Assembly: GCA_021730635.1 (NCBI GenBank)
Contig: JAJNNC010000007.1
Coordinates: 213,100 to 277,099, forward strand
Source: Catalimonadaceae bacterium JC749
GTDB taxonomy: Bacteria; Bacteroidota; Bacteroidia; Cytophagales; Cyclobacteriaceae
Direction of reading: 5' to 3'
Length of the DNA stretch: 64,000 bases
The translations under genes were made by a program, and so were the position numbers. Positions 34,511 through 44,372 of this stretch are shown here, one piece after another (within the stretch, counting starts at the first letter, position 1; the number at the start of each line of letters is the position of its first letter). The notes under the pieces were generated by a model. The model was not told the DNA's origin. It did no database searches and saw only the letters and a list, made by a program, of their open reading frames with translations.

Positions 34511-34868
34511 TTTTTTTTTACGAGAATGTTAACAAAAGTGAATACTTTTTGCAGGATATTCGCAGAAAAGAAACCTTTACAGTTGTATTGACAAATCCTT
34601 GAATAGTACATGGTAGAAAGAATCAACCCTTTTTGGCTACAAATCCTCATTGGTATATTGATTGCCTCCGTCAGACTTTTCCAGCACGATTTTATGGAAG
34701 TTACCCTTTGGGCTGCCGCTGCCGCCTGGGAATGGTTTATTTACAAAAAACTGGGCATGATTTAGACGGGAAGCCCCTACAAATTCTGCAGACTTTTCTT
34801 TTAAGCGTAGTTCCTTCATGGAGAGGGTTCAATGTATTGGATGGTCTTGCATGCTGTTTCCGTAAATT
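34511..34868. other. Gap downstream of smc
   Basis: A 358-bp gap holding the candidate small membrane protein at 34610-34765 and an opposite 60-codon frame at 34637-34819. Only one of the two can be a real gene. A T-rich stretch directly after the smc stop could end transcription, but no clear stem was found. Confidence 0.5.
34610..34765 (+). CDS. Candidate 51-residue membrane protein
   Basis: An ATG frame reading MVERINPFWLQILIGILIAS then VRLFQHDFMEV and a second hydrophobic stretch with a run of alanines, ending KKLGMI. It has one or two short membrane helices and ordinary codons. It has no good ribosome binding site and overlaps an opposite 60-codon frame, so it may be chance. I do not recognise it. 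Confidence 0.35.
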   Translation: MVERINPFWLQILIGILIASVRLFQHDFMEVTLWAAAAAWEWFIYKKLGMI

Positions 34869-35663
34869 TTAAGTGAGCCTGTTGATGAAAGGCTTTCCGG
34901 CCATTGCTTGCCAAAAGAGAAATACGGTGAGTCCCACATACAGGGCAGTAAATACCCAAATCCATGCCTTAGAAAAACTTATACTTTTTCTTTCTATCCT
35001 ATAGGCAAAGAACGGAATGATCTGCAGGGCATGAATGCCTATAAAATGGGCGATCCGTAAATCCCCTCCTTCTACACTCCAGTTTACAAAAGGTAAGCCT
35101 GCCCCGCCATCGGCCACGTCCACACTATGTGACATGTGCCGGATCATGATACCACCCACCCCACTAGCCAACAAAAACAACAATAATCCTAAGCGAATCG
35201 CCAGCCGGTAGGCAGGTGTAATGTCAGGTTTCTTGACAAAGAACAAAACAGTAGCAATGATCACCAGCACTGTGTTAATCAGAATCATGTTGCCCATCAC
35301 GGAAAAGACGATGGCATCAAAGGTTGTATCCGTATTAAAGTGAGAACGGACACCCCGGGCCGCCTGCCCTGCAATACAGAGCATCTCGATGAGCATCGTG
35401 ACAGCGACACCTATGCTGATGATACGAACCCAAAGCCGGCTGTCTGGCAAATAATACAGATACCACCCAAGCGTCCAGATATAAATCCAGATAGAGAGGG
35501 CAAACTTCATCGGTTTAATCCAGGCATTAATCCCGGTAATTGTACGAGGATCTATCCATGAAAGCCCGGCGAACAAAAAAAACAGCAGCAGGTGAGTCAG
35601 ACCCACATAGGCCAACAGGCGATTGCGTCTTACCAGTTCGTGATAAAAATTAAAAATTTTCAT
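34869..35663 (-). CDS. Integral membrane protein of unknown function (seven or eight helices)
   Basis: A 264-residue protein with about seven or eight hydrophobic helices spread over its length. Its start overlaps the end of the ABA4-like gene upstream by 14 bp, so the two are translationally coupled and probably work together. Conserved-looking polar positions include a His in IRHMSHSVDVADGG and in RIAHFIGIHALQI, which could bind a cofactor. I cannot name a family. It may be a partner of the ABA4-like protein. Confidence 0.6.
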   Translation of the reverse strand: MKIFNFYHELVRRNRLLAYVGLTHLLLFFLFAGLSWIDPRTITGINAWIKPMKFALSIWIYIWTLGWYLYYLPDSRLWVRIISIGVAVTMLIEMLCIAGQAARGVRSHFNTDTTFDAIVFSVMGNMILINTVLVIIATVLFFVKKPDITPAYRLAIRLGLLLFLLASGVGGIMIRHMSHSVDVADGGAGLPFVNWSVEGGDLRIAHFIGIHALQIIPFFAYRIERKSISFSKAWIWVFTALYVGLTVFLFWQAMAGKPFINRLT

Positions 35664-36084
35664 GGTAGACTTGCTTGGTGAAAAACGCTCTCACTATAAA
35701 ATAAAGCAACAGACCAACAGGTCCGAGGAAGAAGGTGAGCAACAAACAGGGGATTACAGCAAAATGTGAGATACCCATCTTCTGGGCATTACTCACTTCC
35801 CAGCAGCCTACCCATAAATCAAAAGCCAGATAATGCACCCAGCCAGCCAGCAAAACCCAATCGTTCTCAAAGAGTTGGGAGACCTGACTTAGAGAATCAA
35901 AACCACCTTCCGCATCACCGAAAAAAAGAAGGATCAAAAGGGTGTATTCTGCGGCCAACAGCAACACAAGGAAGCCGGACACAATGATGCGTTGGGTCCA
36001 ACGCCACCGGGGCGCTATAATGAGTAACAGCCATCCCAGCATGGCCAATGCGCTACTGATGGAGAATAAAGTTTCCGGATGCAT
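35650..36084 (-). CDS. ABA4-like (DUF4281) membrane protein
   Basis: A 144-residue protein with four hydrophobic helices. It has the ABA4-family centre: WVHYLAFDLWVGCWEV (about residues 81-96) and the following GPVGLLLYFIVRAFF (about 121-135). Plant ABA4 is needed to make neoxanthin; bacterial members are of uncertain function, perhaps linked to carotenoids or light. It is the first gene of a two-gene unit with the 264-residue membrane protein. No carotenoid genes are in the window. Confidence 0.75.
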   Translation of the reverse strand: MHPETLFSISSALAMLGWLLLIIAPRWRWTQRIIVSGFLVLLLAAEYTLLILLFFGDAEGGFDSLSQVSQLFENDWVLLAGWVHYLAFDLWVGCWEVSNAQKMGISHFAVIPCLLLTFFLGPVGLLLYFIVRAFFTKQVYHENF

Positions 36085-36205
36085 ACTGTATAGAATTTTG
36101 TTGTATACAAATTAAAAGTATTTCCGGAATCAGATGCTTCACAATAAAGGTGAAGCTGCTAAAAGGGGCAGTGAATGTCAGTAGATAAAGGGTAAAAGGA
36201 CAGCA

Positions 36206-37282
36206 CTAAAATTTGGTTGTCTGGTTCAGCAGGTAAAAATCTGCGATGACTAAAGCTGCCATCGCTTCCACAATAGGAACCGCCCGGGGCACCACACAGG
36301 GATCATGACGACCTTTTCCGCTCACGGTAACGGTTTCGCCGGCCTCATTCACGCTTTCCTGATCCTGCATGATGGTAGCAACAGGTTTGAAAGCGACCCG
36401 GAAGTAAATGTCTTCTCCGTTGGAGATACCTCCCTGAACACCTCCGGAATGATTGGACTTGGTATGGACTGTCTCACCTTCCTGAACAAAGGCATCGTTG
36501 TGCTGGGAACCATACATTGTGACGCCTTCAAAGCCGCTGCCGTATTCAAATCCTTTAACAGCATTGATACTCAACATAGCCTTGCCCAGTTCAGCATGCA
36601 GTTTGTCAAACACCGGTTCACCCAATCCTGCAGGTACTCCTATGATAACACAACTGACCACACCACCAATAGTATCTCTTTTTTTGCGGGTATCTTCAAT
36701 GAGGGCAATCATTTTTTCTGCGGCGGCTAAATCCGGGCAACGCACAGGTGTCTGCTCGGTTTTGGAAAAGTCCAGCACCTGATAGGGCTGCTCCAGCTTG
36801 AAGCTGCCTACCTGAGAGACATAGGCTTGTAGGCTTATCTTTTTGTGTTTCAGAAAAAGTTTGGCAACAGCACCGGCAGCTACCCGGGCCGCTGTTTCAC
36901 GGGCAGAGCTTCTGCCTCCTCCCCGGTAGTCGCGCACGCCGTATTTGGCATGATAAGTATAGTCGGCATGGGAAGGACGAAATTTATCGGCAATATGAGA
37001 GTAATCTTTGCTGCGCTGATCTTCATTGGGAATCAGCATCATTAGCGGGGTGCCTGTGGTTTTACCCTCAAAAGTACCAGAAAGAATCTGAAAAGTATCG
37101 CTCTCTTTGCGCTGGGTAGTGATTTTAGACTGCCCTGGCTTGCGGCGGTCTAACTCCTGCTGAATAAAAGCTTCATCAATGGGCATACCTGCCGGGCAAC
37201 CATCTATGATGACGCCTATGGCTTTGCCGTGTGATTCGCCAAAAGTGGTAATTTTGAATAGCGTGCCGTAACTGTTTCCCAT
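36206..37282 (-). CDS. aroC: Chorismate synthase
   Basis: A 358-residue FMN-dependent enzyme making chorismate from EPSP, the last shikimate-pathway step. The ATG at 37282 is chosen because [19 protein letters not shown] is the family start; the frame extends upstream to 37348 without family match. Visible are GESHGKAIG (about 15-23), [14 protein letters not shown] (about 104-117), [15 protein letters not shown] (about 121-135), and the late [14 protein letters not shown] and [13 protein letters not shown] segments. It is complete and ordinary. It is downstream of the BatD gene on the same strand (69 bp). Confidence 0.97.
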   Translation of the reverse strand: MGNSYGTLFKITTFGESHGKAIGVIIDGCPAGMPIDEAFIQQELDRRKPGQSKITTQRKESDTFQILSGTFEGKTTGTPLMMLIPNEDQRSKDYSHIADKFRPSHADYTYHAKYGVRDYRGGGRSSARETAARVAAGAVAKLFLKHKKISLQAYVSQVGSFKLEQPYQVLDFSKTEQTPVRCPDLAAAEKMIALIEDTRKKRDTIGGVVSCVIIGVPAGLGEPVFDKLHAELGKAMLSINAVKGFEYGSGFEGVTMYGSQHNDAFVQEGETVHTKSNHSGGVQGGISNGEDIYFRVAFKPVATIMQDQESVNEAGETVTVSGKGRHDPCVVPRAVPIVEAMAALVIADFYLLNQTTKF

Positions 37283-37351
37283 GGTGCAATTAAACTTGGC
37301 GCTTAGCCTTCCACCAGCAAAGCTAACAGCTAAAAGCCAGACACCCAAAGG

Positions 37352-38812
37352 TTATTTTTTAAATACTACCACCACTGTCAGCAGCAGCATGAATAGAATA
37401 AGAATATTGGCGACCAGTTGCAGCCACCCTTCATTATTCCGATTGCGGAGATTATTGTTGACTCCCGACAAATTGTTATAAAAATTACCTACATCCCGCG
37501 AACTGATAGACTCATTTTTCAGACTTTTACCCGATACCTCTACTGTAATTTCAGAAGCAAGGGTATCGTATCGTTTGGTAGAAGTGTTGAAAAAAACCCA
37601 GTTGAAATAATTGGAAAGCGCATAATCTCCCGGCTCACTCGGAACCGCATAATATGAAAAAGCTTTGGATCCGCGTACCCGGTTATTACGCCGGCTGATG
37701 TTCTGTTCTATACTGGGAGCATACACTTCCAGATCTTGCGATGGCCGTACAATAGGTTTGTCGATAGCAGAAACATTGCCTTCCCCCGCAATCTTAAAAG
37801 TATAGTTGAAGCTGCTTCCGGTTTGCACCGTGGTTTCGCTGATACTTTCCTCCAGATGATAATCTCCAACCGCTACTTTGTCTTTCATCGGATGAGGCGG
37901 CAGATCTTTTACCACCACTTTTTTAGGCTGACTGTAAAAAGATTTAAAATCCTCTTGTCTTCTTCTGCCAAAGAAAGAAGGATTTTTAGCCACTTTATAT
38001 TTAATCATCTTTAAAGGGATGCTGGGAAACCGGATAGTTTCCAGATTGAAAGGGTAAAAAGTAGCCTGATAAATCTTATACTGTGTATAGTTCTCACCGC
38101 CAATCGTTACAGGCGCTCCGTTAATATTTTCAATGTTAAAGTTTTCTTCCCAGGCATCAGAAGGTTTGATATCTTTCAGAATATCGGTGAGTTGCTTGCC
38201 CAGATCATAGAACTGTAAGGGGGCCTGGTTTTTCTCTGATACATAAAAGGCCAGCGTAGTGGTAAATCCTTCGCCTAGAAAAACAGTATCTTTGCTTGTA
38301 GTAAGTGCCAGGAAGGCCTCCTCTTTCACATCCACAAACTCTTCAGGTTGGCTTTTTCCCCCAAAAAAATCCTCAAAAGGATCGTCAAAGTCGAAAGGAT
38401 TATTACTGCTTCTGCGTTGCTTGGCCGCACCTACCTTGATAGTGGTACCGGAAGAACTTACCTGCTGTCCATTGACACTCATCTGAAACGGAGGTAACTG
38501 AAAAGTACCTTCCCGCGTGGGCAAATAACTTTGAATAACACTCTGCGAGGAAGAGACCTGACCGTTGACAATGTTGGTGGAAGAAGAAGTAGAAGTACCT
38601 GCTTTCTCAAAACCCGGTATCTCCGGAAAGTCATCATATTGATTCAGCCGGTCGCTCTCTACTTTGACGGTGATGACAAACTGTTCGTTGATACCGATCT
38701 CATTTGGGCCCAATTCTATGGATATATTCTGTGCCTGAGCCGGTGAAAGTAAGGTAACAATAAAAATTACTGAAAAAAAAGCATAAAATTGATATAACTT
38801 CGTTTCCATCAT
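37352..38812 (-). CDS. BatD-like protein (Bacteroides aerotolerance type)
   Basis: A 486-residue envelope protein. A signal peptide ends near AQAQ (about residue 28). It is followed by beta-sandwich domains (ISIELGPNEIGINEQFVITV at the start, a second repeat with the ETTVQTGSSFNYTFKIAG segment near 325), and a single membrane helix near the C-terminus (about 465-484). This is the BatD layout. The rest of the Bat locus (MoxR, BatA, BatB) is not adjacent, which is uncommon for BatD proper; stand-alone BatD-like proteins are also known in the phylum. Confidence 0.8.
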   Translation of the reverse strand: MMETKLYQFYAFFSVIFIVTLLSPAQAQNISIELGPNEIGINEQFVITVKVESDRLNQYDDFPEIPGFEKAGTSTSSSTNIVNGQVSSSQSVIQSYLPTREGTFQLPPFQMSVNGQQVSSSGTTIKVGAAKQRRSSNNPFDFDDPFEDFFGGKSQPEEFVDVKEEAFLALTTSKDTVFLGEGFTTTLAFYVSEKNQAPLQFYDLGKQLTDILKDIKPSDAWEENFNIENINGAPVTIGGENYTQYKIYQATFYPFNLETIRFPSIPLKMIKYKVAKNPSFFGRRRQEDFKSFYSQPKKVVVKDLPPHPMKDKVAVGDYHLEESISETTVQTGSSFNYTFKIAGEGNVSAIDKPIVRPSQDLEVYAPSIEQNISRRNNRVRGSKAFSYYAVPSEPGDYALSNYFNWVFFNTSTKRYDTLASEITVEVSGKSLKNESISSRDVGNFYNNLSGVNNNLRNRNNEGWLQLVANILILFMLLLTVVVVFKK

Positions 38813-38999
38813 ATAGAGGAATTTTTGTCGATAACGATTGACTGAACAGAACAGTATAAACGCTTGAAAATTTACATAAGTTTTATTATATTCATGACAC
38901 TTCTCTTTGTATATCGTTTTTTTATTCTTTTATATGGCGAATACCATTTTCAATCAACATACAAGTTTTACCTTTTTTAACCTTAAACCCAGAAGAACT

Positions 39000-39236
39000 A
39001 TGCAAATTTCCAATCAACAGGTTGAGGCTAGTAGCATCCGTGCGGAGTTGAATTATGCAAAGTTGATCCTTGCTAAAGTAAGCTTTAATCAGTCTCTGTT
39101 TGAGAAAGAGCTGAGGAAAGCTATAGCAGCATTGCTCCCTCATGAGGTTAAAACCCTTGAGGATTGGTGTTATTCACATTTTAGCGATATGTATGAATCT
39201 GTTTTACAGAACTGTTTTGCTAGAAATATGGCATAA
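39000..39236 (+). CDS. Small conserved-looking cytoplasmic protein (78 residues)
   Basis: The ATG at 39000 gives 78 residues, mostly helical (AELNYAKLILAKVSFNQSLF, then EKELRKAIAALL). The frame is open further upstream, to 38907, but the added part looks noncoding. The end, WCYSHFSDMYESVLQNCF, has two cysteines. I recognise no family. Codons look like the neighbours, so it is probably real; length is too small for certainty. Confidence 0.5.
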   Translation: MQISNQQVEASSIRAELNYAKLILAKVSFNQSLFEKELRKAIAALLPHEVKTLEDWCYSHFSDMYESVLQNCFARNMA

Positions 39237-39343
39237 CAGACACTGGAAAAGATTCAGCTTTGAAATGCCGGCTATGATCAATGGTCGGCATTCTTTTTTT
39301 ATTCACTACACATACCCTATAGCTGCTGCCTGCCGTTTTGCCT

Positions 39344-40279
39344 TTATCCTTCTCCCACAAATTTTATGTTCCTTTTCAAACCGGCAAACTTCGTTCTCTT
39401 TACGGCAGATCGTTTAAATATTTTCCTGAACACTTCTTCCGTCATTTCTTCCCAGTCATTCTTCTTCATCTTCGCCAGCTCTTCCGATGGCTCAAAAGCA
39501 GGTTCTTTGTGTGGACGGGCATGCCGGTTCCAAGGGCAAACATCCTGACAAATATCGCATCCGAAAATCCAGTCTTTAAATTTTCCTTTGTATTCCTGGG
39601 GTATGGCTTCTTTGAGTTCTATGGTAAAATAGGAAATACACCGGCTGCCGTCCACTACATAGGGTTGTGTAATGGCATCGGTGGGGCAAGCATCCAAGCA
39701 GCGGGTACAAGTGCCACAATAATCTTTGATGGGTCCATCGTAAACCAGCTCGAGGTCAATGATCAGTTCGGCAATGAAGAAAAAACTACCCTGCTGTTTG
39801 TTGAGCAGCAAACTGTTTTTACCAATCCATCCCACACCACTTTTCTTTGCCCAGGTTCTTTCCATGACCGGTGCAGAATCTACAAAAGCCCGCCCGTTCA
39901 CATCGCCTATTTCCTCCCGAATTAAATGGATCAGCGTTTGTAATTTCTTTTTAATAACAAAATGGTAGTCCTCTCCATAGGCATATTTAGAAACTTTATA
40001 GGAGCCTTCCTGACAGATATCCTGATGCGGATAATAATTATAAAGCAGGGTGATCACTGATTTCGCACCTTCTACCAGTTTGGCAGGATCCAGTCTTTTG
40101 TCAAAATGATTGGCCATATAAGCCATTTGCCCATGATTGTTCTGCCGTAACCAGGTTTCTAAGCGAGGGGCTTCTTCTTCCAGAAAAGCTGCTTTGGCAA
40201 TACCACAAAAGTCAAAACCCAGTTCTCTGGATTTGTCTTTAATAAATTGAGTATAAGTGGATTTACCGGATAATTTCAT
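39344..40279 (-). CDS. queG: Epoxyqueuosine reductase
   Basis: A 311-residue enzyme that reduces epoxyqueuosine to queuosine in tRNA using cobalamin and two [4Fe-4S] clusters. The ATG at 40279 ([15 protein letters not shown]) precedes the family start [10 protein letters not shown]; the frame runs on to 40396 without match. The ferredoxin motifs are visible: [15 protein letters not shown] (about residues 187-201) and [11 protein letters not shown] (about 240-250). It faces the small gene at 39 kb tail to tail and stands alone. Confidence 0.95.
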   Translation of the reverse strand: MKLSGKSTYTQFIKDKSRELGFDFCGIAKAAFLEEEAPRLETWLRQNNHGQMAYMANHFDKRLDPAKLVEGAKSVITLLYNYYPHQDICQEGSYKVSKYAYGEDYHFVIKKKLQTLIHLIREEIGDVNGRAFVDSAPVMERTWAKKSGVGWIGKNSLLLNKQQGSFFFIAELIIDLELVYDGPIKDYCGTCTRCLDACPTDAITQPYVVDGSRCISYFTIELKEAIPQEYKGKFKDWIFGCDICQDVCPWNRHARPHKEPAFEPSEELAKMKKNDWEEMTEEVFRKIFKRSAVKRTKFAGLKRNIKFVGEG

Positions 40280-40439
40280 GGAGCAAACGCTTGGATCTAT
40301 AGTAACAAAAGGCTCTTCAAGTAAGTTTACATCCGGTGTATTATGTGAGAGAAAAAAAGAAGGACAAGATCGAGTACCTTCTTGCGTGTATCTCACAGGT
40401 ACTCAACCTTGCCCTCATTTCATTAGTGACTGTCGGAAA

Positions 40440-42845
40440 TTACAAACCCTTGTATTCGTTCAGATCAACCAATTTAATTTCTACCCGGCGGCTTTCTTCC
40501 GCACTAACTTTCTGTGTGGCTGTGGCACCATACCCACGGGCTTTGATCCTACGGCGAACGATGCCGCGCTGGTTAAAATAATTTAACACTTCAATGGCCC
40601 TCTCGTTAGAAAGCTTCCGGTTGGTTTCTTCATTACCTTCCGGAGAAGCATATCCGGAAATCTCAATGCCGATCTCAGGGTGTTTTTTGAGAGCCTCTAA
40701 AACGGTATTAAGTTCTTCCTGGTAAGCGGTATTCATTTTGCTTTCTCCCACAGCAAAATATACCTTATGCAACTGATTCAGCAAACTTTTATCATAATTA
40801 GAGGTGGTTAACTTCTTGTTCTTTTGCTTGACCGCCTCTTCTGTTACGTAGAAGGTAGGAAGCGTATACACCGTCTCATTCCCTACTTTTTTGGCGATGA
40901 GATCATCTTCGCCCGTTTCATCATAAAAGTAAGATACGGCAGCGGCTTCAACTTTATCGTTTTTCAGGTTATTGAAATCAACCTCATCGATAGGACTGGT
41001 TTTATACATTAAATCCAGCAGATAATTGAAAGCTGTTGTATCAGTAGCAGCAATGATAGACTCCATCATGTCAAACAGGTCTATGCTGTCATTTTGTACC
41101 AGCATGGCTTCATTCGCTTGTCTGACGGTAGTTTCTGTTTTTTTACCTGTATCGTAAAATGCATTTCTGACAGTGACTTCCTGCCCCACAATCACATCAA
41201 ACTGTTTGATTGGCTTAAGCACTATTTCCTGATACAGCTGATAGAAGTAGGTTTGATTGGGAATATGTACATTGACCGTATAAGGCAGGTAACCTTCTGA
41301 CTCAATAATCAGATCATAATTTTTTCCAGGAGAAAGGATGATCAAATAATTTCCTGTTTCCTTATTTGGATTATACACGTAATCGATTTTTTGATGAGCG
41401 TCTACATCAACTACTTTAATGGTCGTAGGAACTGCTTTTGGCTCTTCTTCACCTGCCAGAATGCGTCCTTTAATTAATGTTAAAGGAATATTAGCCTCAT
41501 GGTCTGGCATTTCAAAGAAATAGATATCCTGCCCTCCTTTGCCTCCTTTGCGTTCAGAAGAGAAGTAACCAGTTTTTCCGTTCGCAGTCAGAGTAAAATA
41601 GTTGTCATTGGTGGGCGTATTGATAGGATATCCCAGATTTTCCGGTTTTTTCCACTCTCCGGCCATATGGTATGATTTGAAGATGTCTGTACCTCCCATC
41701 GTATTGTGCCCATTGGAGGTAAAGAAAAGCGTTTTGCTATCCGGATGGATAAATGGAGCATCTTCATTGAAAGGCGTATTGATCATAGGACCTAGATTCT
41801 GAGGCTTTCCCCAGCTGCCATCCGGATTTTTATCACATTTGTAAATATCCATTCCTCCATAACCGTCCGGACGGTTGCTGGCGAAGTATATCGTTTTTCC
41901 ATTGGGAGTAACACTTGCCGTTGTTTCCAAGTAGCGGGAATTTACATTATTACCCAGTGTGACAGGGGCCGACCAGCCTCCTGCTGTCTTTTGAATAGTA
42001 TAAATACTTCCTGAATTGTTTTCTCCCCCTACAAAAATCAACATCTCCTGCCCGTCTGAGGATATACCTGCCGTACCCACATTGCTTTTAGTTTTGATAT
42101 CTATCACTTCCGGTTGAGACCACTTTCCGTTTTTACTTCTGTTTGCCGTATAGATTTTCTCTACCAATTTTCCGTTTTCTTCGCGAACAGCCGTAAAAGC
42201 CAGCATACTTTCGTCTGCCGTCACCAGTGGATTGTATTCAATGTTTTCTGAATTGATGTCATTAAAGCTGTTGATCACGATGCCCTTCTTTTCATTCATC
42301 AGGAAAAGAGCATTCTTACAGATTTCCAACTGACGGTTAGTATCCTGTAACTCCTTTTTCTGATCACTCTTTAGCGTTTTTTTATATTTTTCATAATGAA
42401 GGATGGCCTGCTGTATATTGATGTCTTTATGATACAACTGACCCAGAAAATAATGAATCTCATCAGGAATCTGACTCCCCTCTTTTTTACTGAAGGCATA
42501 TTCCAGATAGGAAATTCCTTTATACTGCTGATTGAGTGACGGAGCATAGGCATAACATACACCTAATCTGTAATGCACTAGGGGTTCCATCACTCCATTA
42601 TCTACAGCTTGCTGATATAAAGGCAGGGCCGCTTCGTAATTTTTTGCCAGTTCAAAAAATTTGTGGGCTCTGTCGATCAAAGCATCGTCAGATCCCTGCG
42701 CCGACAGGCGAATACATGTAATACATAACAAAATTAAGGAGCAAAATAAGATACTAATGACACGTGGTCTGCCTTTACTACCTGGCAGGCACATGATTCC
42801 AGCTTCATTGATAATTGATTGTTTTTGGCAAAGTCTATTTTCCAT
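40440..42845 (-). CDS. PorE-like T9SS/OmpA-family protein: TPR, propeller, CRD, OmpA domain
   Basis: An 801-residue outer-envelope protein; a shorter start at 42794 (MCLPGSKGRPRV) may be the right one, since it directly precedes the signal-like helix ending RLSAQ. Domains in order: TPR-like helices (about 50-180), PD40/WD40-type propeller repeats with F.SNRPDGYGGMDIYKC-like motifs (about 200-440), a carboxypeptidase-regulatory-like domain (about 445-560), a linker, and an OmpA C-terminal domain (about 690-800, EISGYASPEG, RAIEVLNYF). This matches PorE, which anchors the T9SS to peptidoglycan. The PorP/SprF gene nearby supports a T9SS or gliding role, though other OmpA/TPR proteins of this class exist. 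Confidence 0.82.
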   Translation of the reverse strand: MENRLCQKQSIINEAGIMCLPGSKGRPRVISILFCSLILLCITCIRLSAQGSDDALIDRAHKFFELAKNYEAALPLYQQAVDNGVMEPLVHYRLGVCYAYAPSLNQQYKGISYLEYAFSKKEGSQIPDEIHYFLGQLYHKDINIQQAILHYEKYKKTLKSDQKKELQDTNRQLEICKNALFLMNEKKGIVINSFNDINSENIEYNPLVTADESMLAFTAVREENGKLVEKIYTANRSKNGKWSQPEVIDIKTKSNVGTAGISSDGQEMLIFVGGENNSGSIYTIQKTAGGWSAPVTLGNNVNSRYLETTASVTPNGKTIYFASNRPDGYGGMDIYKCDKNPDGSWGKPQNLGPMINTPFNEDAPFIHPDSKTLFFTSNGHNTMGGTDIFKSYHMAGEWKKPENLGYPINTPTNDNYFTLTANGKTGYFSSERKGGKGGQDIYFFEMPDHEANIPLTLIKGRILAGEEEPKAVPTTIKVVDVDAHQKIDYVYNPNKETGNYLIILSPGKNYDLIIESEGYLPYTVNVHIPNQTYFYQLYQEIVLKPIKQFDVIVGQEVTVRNAFYDTGKKTETTVRQANEAMLVQNDSIDLFDMMESIIAATDTTAFNYLLDLMYKTSPIDEVDFNNLKNDKVEAAAVSYFYDETGEDDLIAKKVGNETVYTLPTFYVTEEAVKQKNKKLTTSNYDKSLLNQLHKVYFAVGESKMNTAYQEELNTVLEALKKHPEIGIEISGYASPEGNEETNRKLSNERAIEVLNYFNQRGIVRRRIKARGYGATATQKVSAEESRRVEIKLVDLNEYKGL

Positions 42846-43032
42846 AGTATGTATCCATTAATAAATCGCATTCGAAGCAATTATTACTTCAAAAAATACT
42901 AGATAAAACTATGGAGAATGCTCGCAAGACTAAAGTACATTTTATAGTAAACATCCTTGATGTACTATTTTCAGGGACAATGTGTAGGAGCACACAAGGG
43001 TAAACAGGTCTTTCCTATAATATTATATTTTA

Positions 43033-44283
43033 CTAAGAGGACACCGTCATTTCCCGCCGGATGGCCTGCAATCGTTGGAGCAGGGGAGGATGTGAGTAGT
43101 GAAAAAACACATACCACTTATGAGGAAGCAAATTACTCATATTATGAACCGATAATTTTTTAAGTGCCTCCTGTAAGGGGCCTCCGTGGTATGTTTGCGT
43201 AGCGTAGGCATCTGCCTCATACTCATTCTTTCGGCTCATGATATTCATCAACAACCCGGTAGCAGTACTGATAGGAGAGTACAAAATGCCAAAAGCGATT
43301 AAGTTCAGATGAATACCTAACTGATCAGCCCCCAGGGCTAGAGAAAGCTCTTTGTTGAAGATAAGCAGCGAAAGAACAAATAGTGTAAAACCAATCTGTA
43401 ACATAGAAAGGGCTAATCCTAGCAGGATATGTTTTTTCTTGTAATGCCCTACCTCATGCGCAATCACAGCGACCAACTCTTCAATGGAATGGTTTTCTAT
43501 TAAAGTATCATATAATACTACTTTCTTCTTGCTACCTATGCCTGAGAAAAAAGCATTGGATTTAGAAGATCTTTTGGAACCGTCAATCACATAAATTTGA
43601 TCCAGAGGAAAACCGACTTTTTGGCTATAGGACTCAATGGCCTGCTTCAAAGGCCCCTCTTCCATAGGGACTAATTTATTGAATAAAGGCACAAAAATAG
43701 TGGTGTAGAACATATTCAGCAGGACCATCAATACAGCGGCGATGCCCCAGAAATACCACCAGAAATCCTGCCCTATATGAATAACCAGATACAAGAGTAT
43801 TCCTAAAATCAAACCTCCCAGGATAAAACTCAGCAGATAACCCTTTATCTTGTCTATAACAAAGGTCTTTAGCGTCATTTTATTAAAGCCAAACTTTTCT
43901 TCTATCACAAAAGTGCTATACCACTGAAAAGGAATATTAATCAGATCGGAAGCCAGAAAGAGTATGCCAAAGTAAGCCAGAGAAAGAAAGATAGGATTTT
44001 CAAAATAAGGGCGAAGTTGCTCATCCAGCCATCCAAAGGCACCTGTGAGCAAAAGGGTGATAAGAAGTATAAATCCAAAACCAGCGGTGACCGCATCAAA
44101 ACGATCATTTGCCCTCTGGTAGGCCAAAGCTTTTTGATATTGCTGCTCGTCGTAGATACCTTTTAGTTCTTCAGGAAGTGCATGGTTTTTCTTCCTTCTG
44201 TTCAGATAACTTAGTGCCCTTTCAAGCACAAAATCCGCCGTTATGATGGCAACAATAATGATGAGAATAACTTGTGCGTCCAT
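43033..44283 (-). CDS. M48-family (Ste24-type) metallopeptidase
   Basis: A 416-residue integral membrane protease of the CAAX prenyl protease 1 type. The zinc motif HEVGH is at 276-280 (AVIAHEVGHYKKKH) and the third ligand Glu at about 356 (NEYEADAYATQ). Several membrane helices surround the domain (about 1-20, 65-82, 100-120, 150-170, 175-195, 290-345), and the end HPPLLQRLQAI matches the family. Full length. Bacterial members probably do membrane-protein quality control. It lies between the PorE-like and PorP genes. Confidence 0.92.
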   Translation of the reverse strand: MDAQVILIIIVAIITADFVLERALSYLNRRKKNHALPEELKGIYDEQQYQKALAYQRANDRFDAVTAGFGFILLITLLLTGAFGWLDEQLRPYFENPIFLSLAYFGILFLASDLINIPFQWYSTFVIEEKFGFNKMTLKTFVIDKIKGYLLSFILGGLILGILLYLVIHIGQDFWWYFWGIAAVLMVLLNMFYTTIFVPLFNKLVPMEEGPLKQAIESYSQKVGFPLDQIYVIDGSKRSSKSNAFFSGIGSKKKVVLYDTLIENHSIEELVAVIAHEVGHYKKKHILLGLALSMLQIGFTLFVLSLLIFNKELSLALGADQLGIHLNLIAFGILYSPISTATGLLMNIMSRKNEYEADAYATQTYHGGPLQEALKKLSVHNMSNLLPHKWYVFFHYSHPPLLQRLQAIRREMTVSS

Positions 44284-44372
44284 ATGTATAAGAACGCAAA
44301 GTTATATAAAAAAATTTAACGGAAAGATTGATTTGGTAAGGGAAACCCATTCACATCACCCTTTTGCTCTGA

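Noticed and set aside
34637-34819. 60-codon minus-strand frame opposite the small membrane ORF
   Set aside because: No family recognised, no ribosome binding site, and it lies on the opposite strand of another equally short frame; not enough to call a gene.
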